A stretch of 64,000 nt of DNA from Capillidium heterosporum. Its lineage: Eukaryota; Entomophthoromycota; Entomophthoromycetes; Entomophthorales; Capillidiaceae. This document shows positions 12,265 to 23,200 of the stretch, piece by piece. The position numbers and the translations under genes were made by a program. The DNA is taken from NCBI GenBank assembly GCA_016630905.1, contig WBMQ01000008.1, positions 1,426,001-1,490,000 of the forward strand, written 5' to 3'. The notes under the pieces were generated by a model that was not told the origin of the DNA, searched no databases, and saw only the letters and a program-made list of their open reading frames with translations. Numbering within the stretch: position 1 is the first letter of the stretch; every line of letters starts with the position of its first letter.

Positions 12265-12789
12265 CTACAAGTAAGTCAACTTGTACTTCTTCTTGGGGTC
12301 CAACCTATAGTACTCGCCTCTCCTTTCAAAAGCATCATAATTGCCCTCGATCTTCAAGATGCCTTTAGGCGAATACTTATTAGTAGGCATGCCGGTGATC
12401 AGCAAAAAACCAAGGTTTCCATCACCACGATTAAAGTCGATTCTACATTTACCATTCTTGTCCTTGTGGTAAATAAGAATGTTGTTCTGGGGGCATCGGG
12501 GGTCGTTGGGAGCACCGAAGAATAGTGCACCTAGGATGCCGCCGTTGTTGCAGCCATTCCCGAAGATGGCTCCTACAATGTCACCAAGGAGGCCCCAGTG
12601 GCCGTTACCGTAACCTACACCGATACCACCGTACCCCGTACCAAAGAGAGAACCCAGGATGGAGCCAAGGATGCCACCGGTGTAGTATGCTCCGTTACCG
12701 TTGACAAGGCCAAAGTTCTGAGCTTGGGGAGTGGCGATGGCTGGGGTGGCTAGGGCTAGGACGAAGGTGGAAATGGTGAAGAATTTCAT
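12265..12789 (-). CDS. Secreted glycine-rich protein B (left copy)
   Basis: Intronless, 174 residues. The N-terminal signal peptide (about 1-19, ending in an ATPA-IA region) is followed by GGILGSILGSLFG, GYGGIGVGYGNG, a GCNNGGILG block and the family tail with PNDPRCPQ, ILIYHKDK, GMPTNKYSP and DPKKKYKLTYL. Unlike A and C it starts the mature part with a Q/N-containing spacer (QAQNFGLVNGN). Function unknown; presumed secreted surface protein. TATA at 12886-12879, dyad at 12831-12819. Protein identical to 37491-38015; one silent transition seen. Confidence 0.88.
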   Translation of the reverse strand: MKFFTISTFVLALATPAIATPQAQNFGLVNGNGAYYTGGILGSILGSLFGTGYGGIGVGYGNGHWGLLGDIVGAIFGNGCNNGGILGALFFGAPNDPRCPQNNILIYHKDKNGKCRIDFNRGDGNLGFLLITGMPTNKYSPKGILKIEGNYDAFERRGEYYRLDPKKKYKLTYL

Positions 12790-14978
12790 TTTGTAAAGGT
12801 TGGCTGAAGGCTAATCTGCACAGTCAATGTGGTTTAGTATGTTTTTGATTATAAGCTTCAAGTGGGATATTTCCAAGATTTATATACTATGAGCTTCTTG
12901 GCCAAATTCTAATTTACTACTGTATAAGCTTTAATATACAGTAGAATAAAGCCCAATATATATGGAGCTTTGCTTTGGAATAAATGGAGCGCCATCGTCG
13001 CAACCTATTGATGTGTTCGTTCTGAATAGCCTAGATTAAACACTTGACCAGTCCATCCTTTGATGGAAGCACCGCTTTCAGTAATATTGGGATGGACAAG
13101 TAGCTCGAAAGCCTTTGACTAAGATATCGTCTAAAGCTTTAATGCTTAAATGTCTTTTGGAAGTGGGATCCAGGCTGATCCTTCTCTATTGTACTGTTTG
13201 AGTACTGCCAAGAATTGTAAACCAGCATGTAGCATTCAGGTTTGAGAAATCATGTTTGATTTAGCTCCATAGATTGCCAGCTAAAGTCTCGAGTTTAAAC
13301 CATTTTCAGATTGAGAAGACTGGATGTGGTGTATAAAATTGACATAGCCTCGTATCCAGCTTAGAACACGAGGTTGATGCAGGCTAAATTGCCATGTCGG
13401 TGCAAATGAATCATCTACCGATCGACAAAACCTCACCATTTCCTATTCCTACCCACCGATATAAAAGGCATCAGTCCAAAACAAATGTATGCTAAGCAAT
13501 GCAGGCCAAATCAAGTTTGAGTTAAACGTGCCGATCCAAATAGATAAGATCCTTGATTTAGTAAACGTCGAGGTTTAAGCCTAAACACTAAAATTTAAAG
13601 TTTTGCATTGATGCTGCCTGCAAGATTTGTAGAAAATATATTGATGCGACGCTTTTACCTTTCGGTTTTGACCCGAGTTGGAAAGCCCAACTTCCCAACA
13701 ATACTTTCCATTTTGGTAGTCTCAACAGGCGGATCTGGGAGGTGGTCTGATTTAATTTTACTACTTGAACATTTGTATGTTAAACTAGTGGGTGGCCTGC
13801 ATTATGCAGTGTTTTGTTTTTCGGCATTCTTTTGAAAGCCCAGATTCTACACACAGCTTCTATTTTGGTGGGGTAGTATGGAAGCCCACTTCTTTACGAT
13901 GCTTAGTTTAGCAAATTACGATATAAAGCAGTTTTTGATTGGAGTTTGTGGCTTCGACATCCGTCTGTAAAACTAATGGACAGCTTGCAACGATGCGCTA
14001 TTTTCCGCTGCTTGGTCCTGTACCACCGCTGGAAAGCCCATCCTTTGTTTGGAAATGAAGAGCTTAGTTGGATCTGAGGTGTAGGCTGGAGTTGGTACAG
14101 ACAGTCTAGTCTCTAGTGGTGAGGGCTTTAGCTCAAAGTTTAATGTCCTTTGCCTGGACATGGAGCTAGAAAACTTGCATTGAAGCGATGCATCTACACC
14201 ATACACTTGGCTTTAAAGTGAAGAATTAGTCTATTGCCTTATTGGTTTACCTGGTTAAATAAGCTTAATAAGCTACCACCTCTGATATATGTAATTTCAA
14301 ATATGCAGATTGCCGGTCCTACAAGCTAAACACATTGCCATTATTAGTTAGTTTGGGATTATCTGATTTTTCATCCAAATTAATATGGCACTATATGTAG
14401 AAATTCCCTATTCTTTCATGGCTTTGAACACTATAGTATTTTCGGCAAGTTGCATATCATGTTTTTGGCCTTTGCAATCAGAGTTCTAGAGTTGTATTTC
14501 AAGTATCAAATGGGCGGGGTATGTAGGCTTTGATGACTCCATTTTCTTGGCGAGTACAGCTTAAGTGAAATTGACAGGGTGTTTTTATTTATGAGTTTGC
14601 ACGATATTAGGATTCTTAAGACTTGGGCTGCATTGCAAAATGTCAATACCGCTAGATTTCTTAATAATGCAAGTTAGAGTTGCATGCCATAGGCTTATTC
14701 AAACAAATATATGTGTAGAGCTCAATCATACAGTCCATTCTGATATGTAGCCACCTTTTCCAAAAAGGAAAATAGCTCCTACCATTAGAATTGGAAATCA
14801 AAGTCCATTCCCAAGTATCAGTTGGAAATTTATCCAGTCATCTCAGTCCTCATCGAATCAAAATTTTGAATGTATAAATGTTTGGAAATAATGGAGCCAA
14901 TAGTTTAAAAAATGGTTTCACATAATTCAAGTGTACTGTTTATTGTGGCAGATACCCGATCTAGCACAGCACAAGAAT
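12790..14978. other. Upstream region of gene B with GGAAAGCCCA repeat units
   Basis: About 2.2 kb inside the left arm. On the reverse strand it carries the gene B dyad and TATA box and an AAGCTTTAGACGATATCTT element at 13122-13143, about 350 bp before the ATG. On the forward strand three degenerate repeat units centred on (G)GAAAGCCCA lie near 13681, 13834 and 14031. Frames at 13608-13835 and 13973-14206 run through these repeats and are not called. Confidence 0.6.
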
Positions 14979-16950
14979 CTACAAGTAAGTTAGCTTGTAC
15001 TGCTTCTTAGGATCCAACTGGTAGAAGCCACCCGACACGTTGAAGGCCGTGTAGCACGCCTCAATCCTAATGATACCTTTGGGACTGTGTTCGTTCTTGG
15101 GCATGCCGCTAATCTCCAAGTAGCTGGTGTTGGCATCGGCTCGTGTAAGCTTGACGTTGGAAGCACCGTCACGCGTCTTCTTGTAGATGACAATGGGGTT
15201 CTGGTAACATCTGGGGTCGTTGGGAGCCCCACCAAAGAACAGGGCACCTAAGATACCACCGTTGTTGCACCCGTTACCAAATACAGCACCTACGATGTTG
15301 CCTAGCAACCCCCCGTGCCCGTTACCGTACCCTACACCAATACCGCCGTAGCCGTTGCCGAACAAGGAGCCTAAGATGGTACCTAAGAGTCCACCCTGGT
15401 AAGTTTCGCCATTGCTTACTACAAAGGAAGTGGTGGCTAAGCTGAGGATCAGGGTTGAGATGGAGAAGAACTTCATTTTTGAGGCTGGGATGCTTTTCTA
15501 ATACACAGTCAATGTGATTCCAGTAGGCTGGTTGTTTTTATAAACTTTAGTTATGAAATACTCTGGGTTTATATATATTGAAATTTATATATAAGTCCTA
15601 TTGTTGATCTTCCATATATTCTCAATAAGTATAAAGTTAAGCTGATATAATATCTATATTAAAAAAGAAGGCGTTCTGCCGTAAATACATCCAAATTAAC
15701 TGCCTTTAAAAGCCTTTGTTTGTCTAAAATATACACTTTACTTGAAAGCCTTTACTGGAAGCAGTTCTACGCTTATCGTATAAAATATTGCTCGGAGCAA
15801 TAAAACTGAGGGTATGCTTAAACTGAATTTAAGCATAACCACACAGTTTTGCTGAACCGAGTAGTATGGTGGTGCTGTGAGAGAAGTTTATGTAAGTATA
15901 TACATAGTTGAATTTATGAATATTGGTTTCAGATGCAAAGCAGATTGTAAGCCAATGTTTCAACAACTTTGAAACATTTTAAGTTGAGGAAACTAGATAT
16001 GTACAGCCATGTTTTAAAATATGATGGTATATGCCTGAATGGCCAAATACATGTACCTATAAAGTTTATTCTCTTTCGTATTTAACTTTAGATGCAGCAA
16101 ATATTTTTCGATTGATTGATAATACTTGACATATTTTTTATCCCTAACAGTAACATAGAGGGCAGTTTTTACAGAAGTTGTTGGATTAAGCGTGTCGGTC
16201 CAAATTGGTAGATCCCTCCAGTTTAGTAAAGGTGTGGATGCAAACCTAAAGCATTAATTTTAAAGTTTCTTTATTATTTTTGGGCAAAACTAGTGAGTAA
16301 TTTGCATCAATGAAATATTGCTGCTCGGATTTATCTACCTTTGGAAAGCCCAAATTCCTCTAATAATATTTACCATTTTGATAAATATAAAATGTTGAAA
16401 ATTTTTTAGCTAAATCTGTATGGCCTCAAAACCTTTTGTAAAACATGTAGGCTGCCTGCATTGATGCGACGCTTGTACTTTTTCGGTGGTATATATTAAT
16501 GAAAGCCCAACTTAGAAATGTTTTCCACATTTGTAAATTATACTAAATGTGGGTATGGACTTTCCTAATTTGCAACTTGTTGCTTATATGTTTGTGTGTA
16601 AGACCTAAATACGATTGGCATTGACGTGATGTTTCGTTTCTTTGTATTTTGTACTGGAGGGAAGCCTATGTTCCTAACAACAGTTTTCACTTTGGTAACA
16701 CAAAGTGAAAGTCTAGAAACCTAATAACTAGTTTGCAAAGATTTTACCGATACAACTATATAATTATCTAGGTTTTCTGAGCTAAATAGAAACCAATCTC
16801 TATTGTTTTAATACTCACTTGTAAGATATAAAGACGAATTATACAGATTTACTATTTTGTTGCTCGGCTTTATCTATTGTTGGAAAGCCCAGTATTTTCA
16901 TTATCGTGCTTTCCATTTTGACTGATGTAAAAGAAGCGAAGAGCCTTTAG
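13600..16950 (+). repeat. Degenerate interspersed repeat family, left set (core GGAAAGCCCA)
   Basis: At least seven copies of a roughly 95-bp unit were read by eye. The common order is a GCA..GATGCGACGCT-like start, a TTTTTCGG-like block, the core GGAAAGCCCA, then about 20 variable bases and ACTTTCCATTTTGGTA. Core positions: 13681, 13834, 14031, 16343, 16501, about 16670 and 16882. The first three lie inside the palindrome arm and recur inverted in the right arm. No protein motif runs through them, so a non-coding or cis-regulatory role is more likely. Confidence 0.55.
14979..15476 (-). CDS. Secreted glycine-rich protein C (left copy)
   Basis: Intronless, 165 residues, with the family plan: signal peptide (about 1-22), glycine-rich segment with GGLLGTILGSLFG and GYGGIGVGYGNG, GCNNGGILG block, and tail with PNDPRCYQ, IVIYKKTR, GMPKNEHSP and DPKKQYKLTYL. 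All 165 residues and all coding bases match the right-arm copy at 34804-35301. The unusual point is its promoter: the palindrome arm ends at the TATA box (15568-15575), so everything further upstream differs from the right copy, and no AAGCTT-containing upstream element was found within about 700 bp. Confidence 0.88.
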   Translation of the reverse strand: MKFFSISTLILSLATTSFVVSNGETYQGGLLGTILGSLFGNGYGGIGVGYGNGHGGLLGNIVGAVFGNGCNNGGILGALFFGGAPNDPRCYQNPIVIYKKTRDGASNVKLTRADANTSYLEISGMPKNEHSPKGIIRIEACYTAFNVSGGFYQLDPKKQYKLTYL

Positions 16951-17096
16951 TCACACTGTATAGGTTGAATCCATCTAGCACTCGATAAGTCGAGATCGAC
17001 TTACACTGTTCGTTAAAACTATTTAAACTGCCAAGGTATATCGTTCAGAGCTACTCAAACATTTACTTTTAAAACCTTGTCACAGGTTGAACCAGT
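15477..17096. other. Spacer between gene C and the left homeodomain gene, with GGAAAGCCCA repeats
   Basis: Starts with the 5' region of gene C (dyad 15504-15516, TATA 15568-15575, then the inner palindrome breakpoint). From about 16290 to 16940 it holds at least four more degenerate copies of the repeat with core (G)GAAAGCCC(A) and tail TTTCCATTTTG, near 16343, 16501, 16670 and 16882. These lie directly upstream of the homeodomain gene. Confidence 0.6.
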
Positions 17097-17636
17097 ATGC
17101 TCGACGCTTACTTGAAAAACATATACTTTATATGGGATAACGCCAACGCCAGCTCCAACAATGACTGGCCTTTACATGAACCAATTCAAACTCAGTCCCT
17201 AACCCAATCACCTACAATTACCAATGTCCTAAACTTTGAAGGAGAAAGTCAAAGTACCTACTTTAGCTGCGATTTAAAATCCTCGTCCGAAATAAGTAAC
17301 TACGGTAGCGATTCTGATCTTCCATCAAGGCGAGAAAAACATTGCGTTCGAAGCCTCAAGTTCTCTTTGGTAGATATCGGCTCATCACTCAATTCTAACA
17401 TGGATCTCAACTGGAATCCCAAGAAAAATCTGCCACCAAAAGCCATAAAGCTACTCAAAGTTTGGCTTAAAGCCAACTTTAACCACCCCTACCCTAACGA
17501 GAGTGAGAAAAATATGCTAACAAGCAAGGCCGGGATTTCAACCCGCCAGCTCAATTACTGGTTCGTTAACGCCAGGAGGAGGTTACTTAGGAAACATGTC
17601 GATCCTTGTGGTAACATATTTTTCACTTTACGGTAA
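17097..17636 (+). CDS. TALE-class homeodomain protein (left copy)
   Basis: Intronless, 179 residues. The C-terminal homeodomain (about 107-166) has the three-residue loop extension typical of TALE proteins (PYP at 131-133) and recognition helix WFVNARRR (155-162). The N-terminal part has a short aromatic YFIWDNANASS motif shared with its inverted paralogue at 32569-33302 and a Ser/Thr/Gln-rich linker. It should be a nuclear DNA-binding regulator; its size is small for fungal TALE factors. The ATG was chosen because the paralogue aligns from the same MLD. It sits at nearly the mirror position of its paralogue within the palindrome spacer. A mating-type role is possible but unsupported. Confidence 0.88.
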   Translation: MLDAYLKNIYFIWDNANASSNNDWPLHEPIQTQSLTQSPTITNVLNFEGESQSTYFSCDLKSSSEISNYGSDSDLPSRREKHCVRSLKFSLVDIGSSLNSNMDLNWNPKKNLPPKAIKLLKVWLKANFNHPYPNESEKNMLTSKAGISTRQLNYWFVNARRRLLRKHVDPCGNIFFTLR

Positions 17637-19167
17637 CTTTCACCTACCTCTTTTGCATTTCAATTATTTATGATAAAGCATTTATTTTCTATAAATATCA
17701 GTACTAGATTTTCAATAAAATGTCTATTTTAAATAGGTTAAAGCTCCCTGTTTATCACATAGACAACTTGCACTGGTGTCGCTTTTTAGATTTGAATTTT
17801 TTTACCATTGAAAATATAATTTCTTTTATTATACTAATTTATTTAGGCAGGATATAATAAAGTAAATAGATATTTTACAATTTAAATGCTATTTATAAAG
17901 TTTGTAGGTGCGGTAAGCTACCGACAAAGTCAAATTAAACAAAAATACTCCACTAGGCTCATCCTTCCTATAATTTGGATGCCGGCAAAGAGGGTTGAAA
18001 AAGAAAAAGAAATATGAATCCTGTATTTGATAAATATCAAATCAAACTCTTGAATTTTGAGTATAAGTGTTTTTTTTTGAAGAACTAGCTTATAGATGAA
18101 GATGTAGGTTCAAGGTGTAGTAGATTTCAAAGAGATCCATTACCAACTTTTCATTTTGGGACGGAGTTGTATCAATTATCGGCATATATTTCGATACTTT
18201 TAGCTTCTCTTAATCAAACTTTACAAGTGCTGCTGTAGTTTGCCTAGAAGATGTAAGCAACTTAATTGAATCTTGTTAACTTGCTATATATCATTTATTT
18301 TTATTGTTACTAGTTGTAAATTGATGTATACTATATAATATTCTACTATTAGGCGATTGTAACTCATTTTTAAATAGGATATAGTTATAAAAGCTGCATG
18401 ATAGCATATTTAATATTTATATTTGTTGCAATAAATATAATATGCAGTTGATGAACAATAAGTATATATATACTAAATTTACTTTACAAATAGCGTCCGA
18501 AGAATAACTAAATATAAAATAAATCAAATAGTTTACAAAGCCTTATATATAAGGAATAAAAGTAAACTATTTGAAACGCACTTCTCCAAAAATCAAGTTT
18601 CAGTATATGAATCCTATGTGGAATCTTCCATAGAACCGCCATATACCTAGTATTACAAATACAACATCCAAAGTTAGTTTATTAACACCTATACCTACTC
18701 ATACGATTTAAATATTTGACGCAGCTATTGGAAATTAACAATTCCATAAAATAACATATACTATCATTCGCTACCTTTAAGGTTTAAAGCGATACCCCAA
18801 TAGTTATTGCCATAGCCTTTATTTTTGACTATTGGTACAAATCTAGACTAGACTTTAGCAGATACTAACGTTTAATAAAAGGAAAAAACTCAATTAGTAA
18901 TTATGATTTTCGGTATAGCCTAAAAGGTTTGTGATATAACATCCACAGTTTAAATCTATATCCAATAAATCATTTATCAATACCACTACAACCCAACTCA
19001 ATTAAATACATCTTCCATCCATACCTTCTGGTCGGAGATTCAAAACTCCGACCATTATTTCATAAAATAAACTATAAACTTGAACCAATACGTCATCAGT
19101 CATCTCCAACACTATAAATAGCTCAAGGTCAAGCCATTCTACATCTCATTCCAAAAAGAATTGAGAG
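17637..19167. promoter_or_regulatory. Region between left homeodomain gene and aldo-keto reductase gene
   Basis: About 1.5 kb of very AT-rich sequence. Upstream of the reductase gene is a 9-bp perfect inverted repeat, TGGTCGGAG at 19029-19037 and CTCCGACCA at 19046-19054, containing CGG-N12-CCG, the kind of site bound by Zn2Cys6 factors. A CTATAAATAG box follows at about 19110-19119, some 50 bp before the ATG. Nothing else recognised. Confidence 0.6.
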
Positions 19168-20273
19168 ATGTCACCAACTAAACAATCTCAATTGAAGACA
19201 CGCCAGTTAGGTAAGAATGGACCCCAAGTCTCCTGCCTAGGGTTAGGATGCATGGGTATGAGTACAGCCTACGGACCAGCCGATGAAGAAGAGAGTTTAA
19301 AAGTACTCCATCGAGCTCTAGATTTGGGATGTACCTTCTGGGATACCGCCGTAAGAATTTTAAGATTTGAAGGTAAACTAACTTTATTGTCAATAGGATA
19401 TCTATGGAGTTGGTGCCAACGAAAAATTGCTTTCTAAGATCTTAAAAGAACGTAGGGACGAGATCTTCTTATGTACCAAATTCGCCTTCCACATTAACCT
19501 GGAGACCAAATCGTTCTCCGTACATGGTGATAGAGACTACGTATTCAAGGCATGTCAAGCTAGTTTAGACCGACTAGGTATCGAAACCATCGACCTATAC
19601 TACCAACACCGTGTCGATCCTAAAATTCCCATCGAGGAGACGGTAGGTGCTATGGCCGAGCTGGTTAAGCAAGGTAAAGTTCGCTACCTAGGTTTATCCG
19701 AGTGTAGTGCCGAAACGTTGCGCCGCGCTTACAAGGTTCATCCCATCGCCGCTGTCCAGATGGAATACAGCCCTTGGGAGACCTTTATCGAAACGAACGG
19801 ATTATTAGAGGCCTGTCGCGAATTGGGGGTTGCCATCGTTGCTTACTCACCCCTTGGCCGCGGATTCTTGACTGGAAAGTTGGAGGTCAGCAAATTGACT
19901 TTCGATGATTATAGAGTTACTAGCCAACCTAAGATGCATCCTGAGAACTTGGACCACAATTCGAAACTCGTACAAAAATTGGAGGAGTTGGCTAAATCTA
20001 AAGATGCTACCGCTTCTCAGCTTTGCCTCGGTTGGGTACTTGCCCAGGTAATTTGATTTTGTTTATTTGAAGATGCTGACACTTATCGTTTAGGGTGACG
20101 ACTTTATCCCCATCCCCGGTACCAAACGCATGCACTATCTCGAGGAGAATATTGCTTCTGCTAATATTGCTATTACTGAGGAGGAAGATCAACAGATTCG
20201 TAGCTTGGTCAAGGAGATTGAAGTTAAAGGTGAACGTTACAACACTGCTGGTATGAGTGCCGTTGATATTTAA
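19168..20273 (+). CDS. Aldo-keto reductase (AKR13/YakC-like), intact copy
   Basis: Three exons, 19168-19350, 19397-20047 and 20094-20273, separated by two 46-bp GT...AG introns, give 337 residues, normal for a single-domain NADPH-dependent aldo-keto reductase. The start shows [20 protein letters not shown], the usual opening strand. The catalytic tetrad is visible as Asp59, Tyr64 (DIYG), Lys89 (TKFA) and His132 (YYQHR). It should reduce aldehydes or ketones in the cytosol; substrate unknown. It is a duplicate of the copies at 28468-29575 (one-base frameshift) and 26520-27588 (decayed), and is the only intact one. Upstream CGG-N12-CCG dyad. Confidence 0.92.
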
Positions 20274-23200
20274 GTTGGTGGAGGGAGTTTTGGATATGCA
20301 CTCCCAAGATTAAAGTAGTTGATTTTTGCGAATACTATTCTTAAATGCTTTATTGTTTATTTTCTAGTTTCTAAGTTGTAGGTGAACTTTATCAGTAATT
20401 CATCTAATGTAAACAATCTGATAGATAGTGATGAAATTTATTGGCTTATATAGATTTACATCATCCATTAATATCGGTTAGATTAAGTATCTATAAATTG
20501 GATTTTAATTTAGTGATAAAAGTATATTGGAATATAAATCAACATTTGAACCTCAACTTACTCTTTTCATTTTAATCACCCATTGCTTTATTTTGAAATG
20601 TATTTGTAAAGAAAATAAGCATGTTACACCTTTAACCATTTCTATAGAATTAAATATACTTTGCTTTATTACTTGTAGGACAATTTCCAGCTGAATTTGA
20701 AGTTATTTTGACTTTCCTTTTGTTAGTTTCTTTTTCAAGGTGTTCACCCACATCAATTTACGAATAAATATCTACAGTTAGTCAATCCAAAAGTAAGTTT
20801 GGTAGGTGCTATATCTTGTAGGTAGGCGCTTCACTCAAGTGTTGACAGTGGAGTTTTGATTTGATCCTTGATTTTCCAGTTAATGTATAATTTTTTTGTA
20901 TGGCAAGGGCTGGATTGGTTTACGTTGAAGATATTGGACCGAGGGCTTGGAAATAGGCTCCACGAAAGACAAATATTTTACTAGGTTATATCCTCAAATT
21001 AAGTGTACCAATTCAACCTTTGCAAAATGAGTTTGGAATCTACTTTATCTACATGCAGGAGTCGAATGTTGTATAGGAAGAGCAGACATAGATGGGAAAA
21101 TATAATTTTCAGTGGTATTTTCGATGAAACTTTAAAGGTAGAATATATATAATGAGCTCTACCTATCAACCAAATGCCATCTAAAAGTAAATTGATTTAA
21201 TTAGTAGAGATTCTCTTTCATATATGCAATAGATCTACGTAAGAAAGGTAAAGTTTTGACAAAGTAAGACCGAAATAAGTCCTAGTGTAGCTACCTTGTA
21301 TTATTTAGGTAGTTATTCCTACTGAAAGGGTATATTCTTGTTCATAAAAACATTAGCTATATAGAAGGAGTCTAGAGAATTATCAAGTCAACAGTTGTCA
21401 TTATTGTAGCCTTAACTTTCAATATTTTACACTTGAGAGAGAAAGTAGTAGATTGACATACATCAATGGTACTGGATCATTTTGTATAAGCTCAGTGGCG
21501 AGACAAATACAGTCTTATATCACATTTTACAGGTAAATTAACCCAGAGTTTGGAAAATAAGATATAGCTGCTTTTATAAACCTGTAAGTATATGTAGTTC
21601 AATTTGAGATCCTATAATAAAGATATGTGGTAACGCCAAATAACTTTAGGTACGATAGAGGTTGAGGCTTTGTTGTGCTTTGGAGATAGGTAAATTAGAA
21701 CTACTTTATAGGTTGTTGCTCGTCATCACATATTCATATTAAACTAAAGTAACTAATGGTTACTTAGCTGGAGCGTTTGTAATGATAAGCTATTTTGCAG
21801 ACTTGGTTCGTAGACTTGCGCCTTGAGCGACTTTGTAGTTGGAATTGAAAACCTGGTAATGATAGCTTAAAACTCTAAGGCACGAGTTTTTTATAAGATA
21901 TTAAGAAGCTCTTATACTATGGAGACACCAGTATAGGAGTGTTTTGATAGTGCTTAATTAAAGCTTATATAATTAGGTTACAGATACCTGAACCAAGAGT
22001 TTCCAACATTTCGTTGTCTACCTTATCAACTTCTAAAACCGAGTCGATTCGATCTCTACTGAATTGAAACTGCTGTAAATATAAAGTGTATTATATAACT
22101 CTATAAATTTTGGTAATGAAAGTAATCGATGAAACATGTTATTGGGTGCCTCAATGCCTTTTAAAATGTAGGATATATCAGTGCTTCTATATGAGGTAAA
22201 ATTAAAAGCTTTTGTAGATACTATGTAAGCTTTGAAGCTTTTAATTAGTTGAAATGAACTTATAGGCGAAATTACAGTGCTTCAGACCTTTTTTCCAGGC
22301 TTCATAACCTTTACTATAGCGAACCTACCTCAAGCAGGTGGATTTTCAAATGTATAATGGTACAAGATATATATTGCATTGTAGATGGAACGATTCGTGA
22401 AATTGTACATCACTATGAGCAGAATATTGAACCATGTATGAGCGATCTATTTAAATTTCGAGGCTAGATACATATTTATTACAAGTAACTAGATCCGATC
22501 CATTTTTTATTTAGCACTACTAGATTTGGATTGGTGGGTACTGGGATCTGAGTTTAGCTTGTTTGTAATTAGGTACACTTGGTTTAACCAACTCCCGAGA
22601 AGCTTACTAAATTGGAACGACGCTTTGGTTTGTTAGCTTACTCTTGAACGATTTTGCTGCATGCAAGGTATGCGTCAGTTTTTCAGGAGACTAACGCATC
22701 AAAAGAAGCATTGGTTAGTTGGCTCGACAAAGTCTAAAATTTGTACATAATATTTTGAAAAGCTCTCTGTAAACCAAGGCTCTCATTTTGAAAACTATAT
22801 TTATTCAAAATTAATAGTAAATTCTTAATAAGATCCTGCTAATGTGGCTTTTCAAATTGAAAACCCTAGATGGTTGACTTTCGATCTAGCATAATATGTT
22901 AAAGAAGACTAAATACATATGTAGGCTTAATATATATATACCGTACAAGTATATTTTAAAATATATCCTTCAATAAGGAATTTGTTATAGATGGGATCTA
23001 TCCATGCAGATATATTCTACCTGCCTATATAAAATTTTCATTAACCAAAAATAGTTTAGAAATTGAAAGTAAAGTTGCTATATTGAAAATATATTTTGGA
23101 TAGTTGTTCCAATAAGTTTATAGTATAAAAGCCTGAAAATTGTTTATAGACGACTTGCTACCTACAAATGTATAAGGACAAATTTGTAGTTTTCACTTCA

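Larger units (their letters stand above)
9742..15575 (+). repeat. Left arm of the 5.8-kb inverted repeat (IR1)
   Basis: Every position x in this arm pairs with 50280 minus x in the right arm (34705-40538) as reverse complement. Line-by-line comparison showed no insertion or deletion and 16 substitutions in 5834 bp, all transitions. The outer breakpoint lies 286 bp beyond the stop codon of gene A. The inner breakpoint falls exactly at the TATATAAA box of gene C. The arm contains genes A, B and C, all on the reverse strand, so they point towards the outside of the palindrome. Confidence 0.97.

Noticed and set aside
13608-13835. 75-residue frame in both arms (mirror 36445-36672)
   Set aside because: Runs across two units of the GGAAAGCCCA repeat; other units of the repeat have no such frame.
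15033-15247. 85-residue frame overlapping gene C (14990-15247 and 35033-35290)
   Set aside because: Shifted reading of the gene C sequence; Arg/Ser/Thr-rich with no motif.
9742-15575. Repeat-induced point mutation (RIP) acting on the palindrome
   Set aside because: RIP predicts many C-to-T changes mostly at CpA and stop codons in duplicates; here there are only 16 changes, as many at CpT as at CpA, and all genes stay intact.
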